Shown: one piece after another, positions 61,835 to 64,000 of the stretch
Position numbering within the stretch: position 1 is the first letter of the stretch
Layout: each line of letters starts with the position of its first letter
Source: Castanea sativa
Taxonomy: Eukaryota; Streptophyta; Magnoliopsida; Fagales; Fagaceae
Direction: 5' to 3'
Length of the DNA: 64,000 bases
NCBI RefSeq assembly: GCF_040712315.1
Contig: NC_134021.1
Coordinates: 29,288,001-29,352,000, forward strand
Notes under the pieces: generated by a model
Told to the model about the DNA's origin: nothing
The model's input: only the letters and a program-made list of their open reading frames with translations
Database searches by the model: none
Translations under genes and position numbers: made by a program

Positions 61835-62159
61835 TGTTAGAAATACTGAATAAGTGTATTGTATTTCACGTGAAAGAATATACATGAGTACCTTTATATA
61901 AGAGGCATATAATTGCAGTAGAAGTAAGAGTGTAGTACAAGAATGTGTGCTATACAAGTAATCTAGTTGAGCCTAAAGCCCACAACACTATACACGTTAA
62001 CAATATTGTTTATTTTGTTGTAAAATTTGGTCTATTGAAAATATTTTACAGTCAAACTGAATAATTAAGGCAAGAAGAAATAAAATATTTTGGGAGGGGG
62101 AGGGGAAGGGTACCGTGGCTAGTTTGATGAGGAGTATGTAACTATGTAAAATATTTTAC

Positions 62160-62520
62160 ATCTCATGCTAGTATTGGTGATCTGAAGCAATTGAGTGTTT
62201 TCATTTAGAGAACAATAAGCTATCGGGCTCAATCCTATAGACAGTTGGTTCTTGTGATTTATTGCCAACAATTTGCTTTCCAGCGATATCCTATCTTCGT
62301 TGGGGTCTCTATTGACTCTTAACTCTCTACGGCTAAGCCTTCTTGATATATCTCACAACAAGTTAACTAGTCTTGTACCACACATTCTTGATTTCATCAA
62401 GCAAGAGAATCAAATTAGAAAAGGTGGGTTGGGGAATGTGTACAAAGTTGTAGTCTCTAATGGCACAACAGAACTTGCAAATAAGCACATATGGAATACT
62501 GTTGACAAAACCATAGAATC
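62160..62520 (+). pseudogene. Fragment of an LRR receptor-like kinase (RLK7/IKU2-like)
   Basis: LRR pieces (SIGDLKQLSVF, NNKLSGS, SSLGSLLTLNSL, RLSLLDISHNKLT) are followed directly by the start of a kinase domain (IKQENQIRKGGLGNVYKVV, NKHIWNT). The invariant glycines are kept, but Lys is followed by the sequence break near 62520. The transmembrane segment that should separate LRRs and kinase is missing, and a stop interrupts the first LRRs. The wording is that of the RLK7/HAIKU2 group. A dead fragment. Confidence 0.75.
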
Positions 62521-62579
62521 AAAATTAATAAACTCTAAAAAAATCACCATCATTGATTCATTTTTCTTATGGCAATGAT

Positions 62580-62750
62580 TATTATATACAAATAGTGGTT
62601 GGACAAACTAAAATTGAGAATTTCATTAATAACAATATTTTTTTCATTTGTTTCAAATAAACTTATATATATTTTATTAGTAGGTATTTTATATTTTTCA
62701 TATATCTTGGGTTATAAATTGATCCCGGTTAATTAATTCAATTACCCAAG
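62580..62750. other. AT-rich spacer
   Basis: Nothing recognised between the kinase fragment and the terminal LTR. Confidence 0.5.
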
Positions 62751-63799
62751 TTGATTAATTAGGTAAAATTACATGCAAATCGTGGAGGCATCAACAAATC
62801 ACCAAAAAAACTATTATGTAGCGAAAATAAAATAGACACAATGATTTACTGACAAATAGGAAAACCTCTAGCAAGGCACAAACCCCACCGGGTGAATTTC
62901 AGGTCATCACACCTAAAATCCACTAATTAATAATCAAGCAGTTACAAATATGAGAAATCTTACCACTATCTTGGCCTATCCCAAAATACAAACCTAAAAT
63001 TGAACCTTCGCTCTAATACCTAATTGGACTTGATCTTATAGTAAACTTCTTCGCATACACGGATCTCAGTACGTGACCAACTCCAGCAACTTGATTGAAT
63101 GTTGTTGGCTGAAAAGTTCTTTACTTTAAAGCAAGTTGAAGATAATCAAGCAGTTACAAAACCCAAAGGCACACAAAATGCAGTAGTTTCTCATATAGTA
63201 TATGAGTTCTCTAATTGAGTCTCTATATCACGTTGATGACTTTAAAATAAGCATTTTATATGGTCTAGGGTTGTAGAGAGAGAAACCCTAATCATCCAAG
63301 TCATCATGGGCCAAACTTCAGATCTGAAAATTCTAAAGTCATAAATCTCAATAGATTAAGTTTGTATTGAACTTTTTTCAAGCTTCTTCATTAATCCTCA
63401 ATAGATGCAAGTGTCGATCTTAGTGTTGAGCTTTAATGAAACAATTTTTCTTCACTAGTTTTTTGGATCAATTTTCATATCTTTAATGATACCACTTGTA
63501 AAGTAAACTTCACACACTTGATGATACATTAAACCCAACTTAGATCTACCCAATTACAAGCTTGTATTGAGCTTCTTCATTAATCCTTGATAGATGCTAG
63601 TGTCGATCCTAGTGTCGAGCTTTAATGAAACAGCTTTTCTTTACTTGTTTCTTGGATTAGTCTTCATATCTTTAATGATACCACTTGTAAAGTAAATTTC
63701 ATACACTTGATGATACATTAAACCTAACTTAGACCCAATTACAAGTAAAGTGCATTTTGTCAAAAAATAAGCCAATACATTGAAAATATAACCCTAACA
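62751..63799 (-). mobile_element. LTR of a further retrotransposon, left border uncertain
   Basis: On the minus strand TGTTAGGGTTATATTTTC starts at 63799. It is directly preceded by the purine tract AAAAGGGGAGAT (63800-63811), so this is a 3' LTR whose interior lies to the right, beyond the window. The block contains a 189-bp direct duplication (63381 and 63570, AGCTTCTTCATTAATCC...). I could not place the left border; 62751 is a guess. Confidence 0.55.
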
Positions 63800-64000
63800 A
63801 TCTCCCCTTTTAGCAATCCGCGACAAAACCACAAGCTTAATTATGAGAGAAGTATAAAATAACAGTCTCCCTAATTATTAAACAGAAAACACATAAGTCT
63901 AACTAATACTATGAGCTCTTGAAAAACTTTGCAAGAAGAGAGATCACGGTATGAAAGACTTGCAACCTGTCTTGGCTGAAACACTAAACAAGATCCATTA
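63800..64000 (-). mobile_element. Start of retroelement interior, cut by window edge
   Basis: PPT at 63800-63811 followed by 190 bp of non-coding DNA. Presumed 3' untranslated part of the element whose LTR lies at its left. Confidence 0.45.

Larger units (their letters stand above)
56974..62002 (-). mobile_element. Decayed Ty1/copia retrotransposon with embedded foreign LTR
   Basis: Outer LTRs of 168 bp each lie at 56974-57141 and 61835-62002 (plus-strand ends TGTTAGAAATACTG and ATTAACA/GTTAACA). On the minus strand the right LTR is followed by TGGTATCAGAGCCACC, the initiator-Met tRNA PBS. The left one is preceded by the purine tract CTTTGAGGGGGG. The interior holds gag zinc knuckle, integrase, RT and RNase H pieces in copia order, with many stops. 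A different LTR (61223-61544) sits inside. I see no clear target duplication (ATCAT left, ATATT right). Confidence 0.85.

Overview
The window is nuclear DNA of a woody eudicot, probably a rosid and possibly Fagales, but I cannot name the species. The evidence is AT-rich intergenic DNA, canonical GT-AG introns, plant gene families (raffinose synthase/SIP, GH28 polygalacturonase, cytokinesis syntaxin, PPR-DYW, NBS-LRR and RLK7/IKU2-like remnants), and Ty3 and Ty1 LTR retrotransposons, Helitrons and MITE-like inverted repeats. There are no bacterial features and no CRISPR array.

Three host genes look intact. A 13-exon RFS2/SIP2-type alkaline alpha-galactosidase/raffinose synthase-family gene lies at 28738-35021 (+), with a TATA box and a long intron in its 5' leader. 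A 9-exon secreted polygalacturonase lies at 48418-52296 (+) and keeps all four GH28 signature motifs. A single-coding-exon KNOLLE/SYP111 Qa-SNARE lies at 53754-54686 (-), with mitosis-specific (MSA) promoter motifs upstream. They are neighbours only and share no pathway, although the last two both act at the cell wall or division plane.

From the left: 1-1243 is an LTR cut by the window edge. 1.4-2.9 kb holds diverged direct repeats and two back-to-back Helitron-like elements. 3598-14859 is a young, complete Tat-type Ty3 element on the minus strand, with 751-bp LTRs, an ATAAT target duplication, PBS, PPT, gag-protease, a pol with two RNase H domains, a 150-bp tandem array, and a spliced gene running antisense to gag-pol. 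Its gag and pol are in one frame, separated by UAG followed by CAAUUA, the tobamovirus-type readthrough context. A solo LTR follows at 15204-15774.

17.1-25.7 kb is a complex patch: MITE-like hairpins, a tandem segmental duplication around an NBS-LRR tail, two arrays of a 60-bp repeat, and the 3' end of a second retroelement that carries a decayed relative of the same antisense gene. After the raffinose synthase-family gene come a PPR-DYW pseudogene (35992-37510, -), a second Helitron-like element, a MITE-like element and another solo LTR (41648-42484). 42.5-48.3 kb is AT-rich and empty of recognisable genes.

57-62 kb is a decayed Ty1/copia element (-) with 168-bp LTRs and an unrelated LTR embedded in it that has its own PBS and PPT. 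It separates the KNOLLE region from a short RLK7/IKU2-like kinase remnant at 62.2-62.5 kb. The window ends in another LTR/PPT junction. All exon borders were placed by eye from splice motifs and checked for reading-frame phase.
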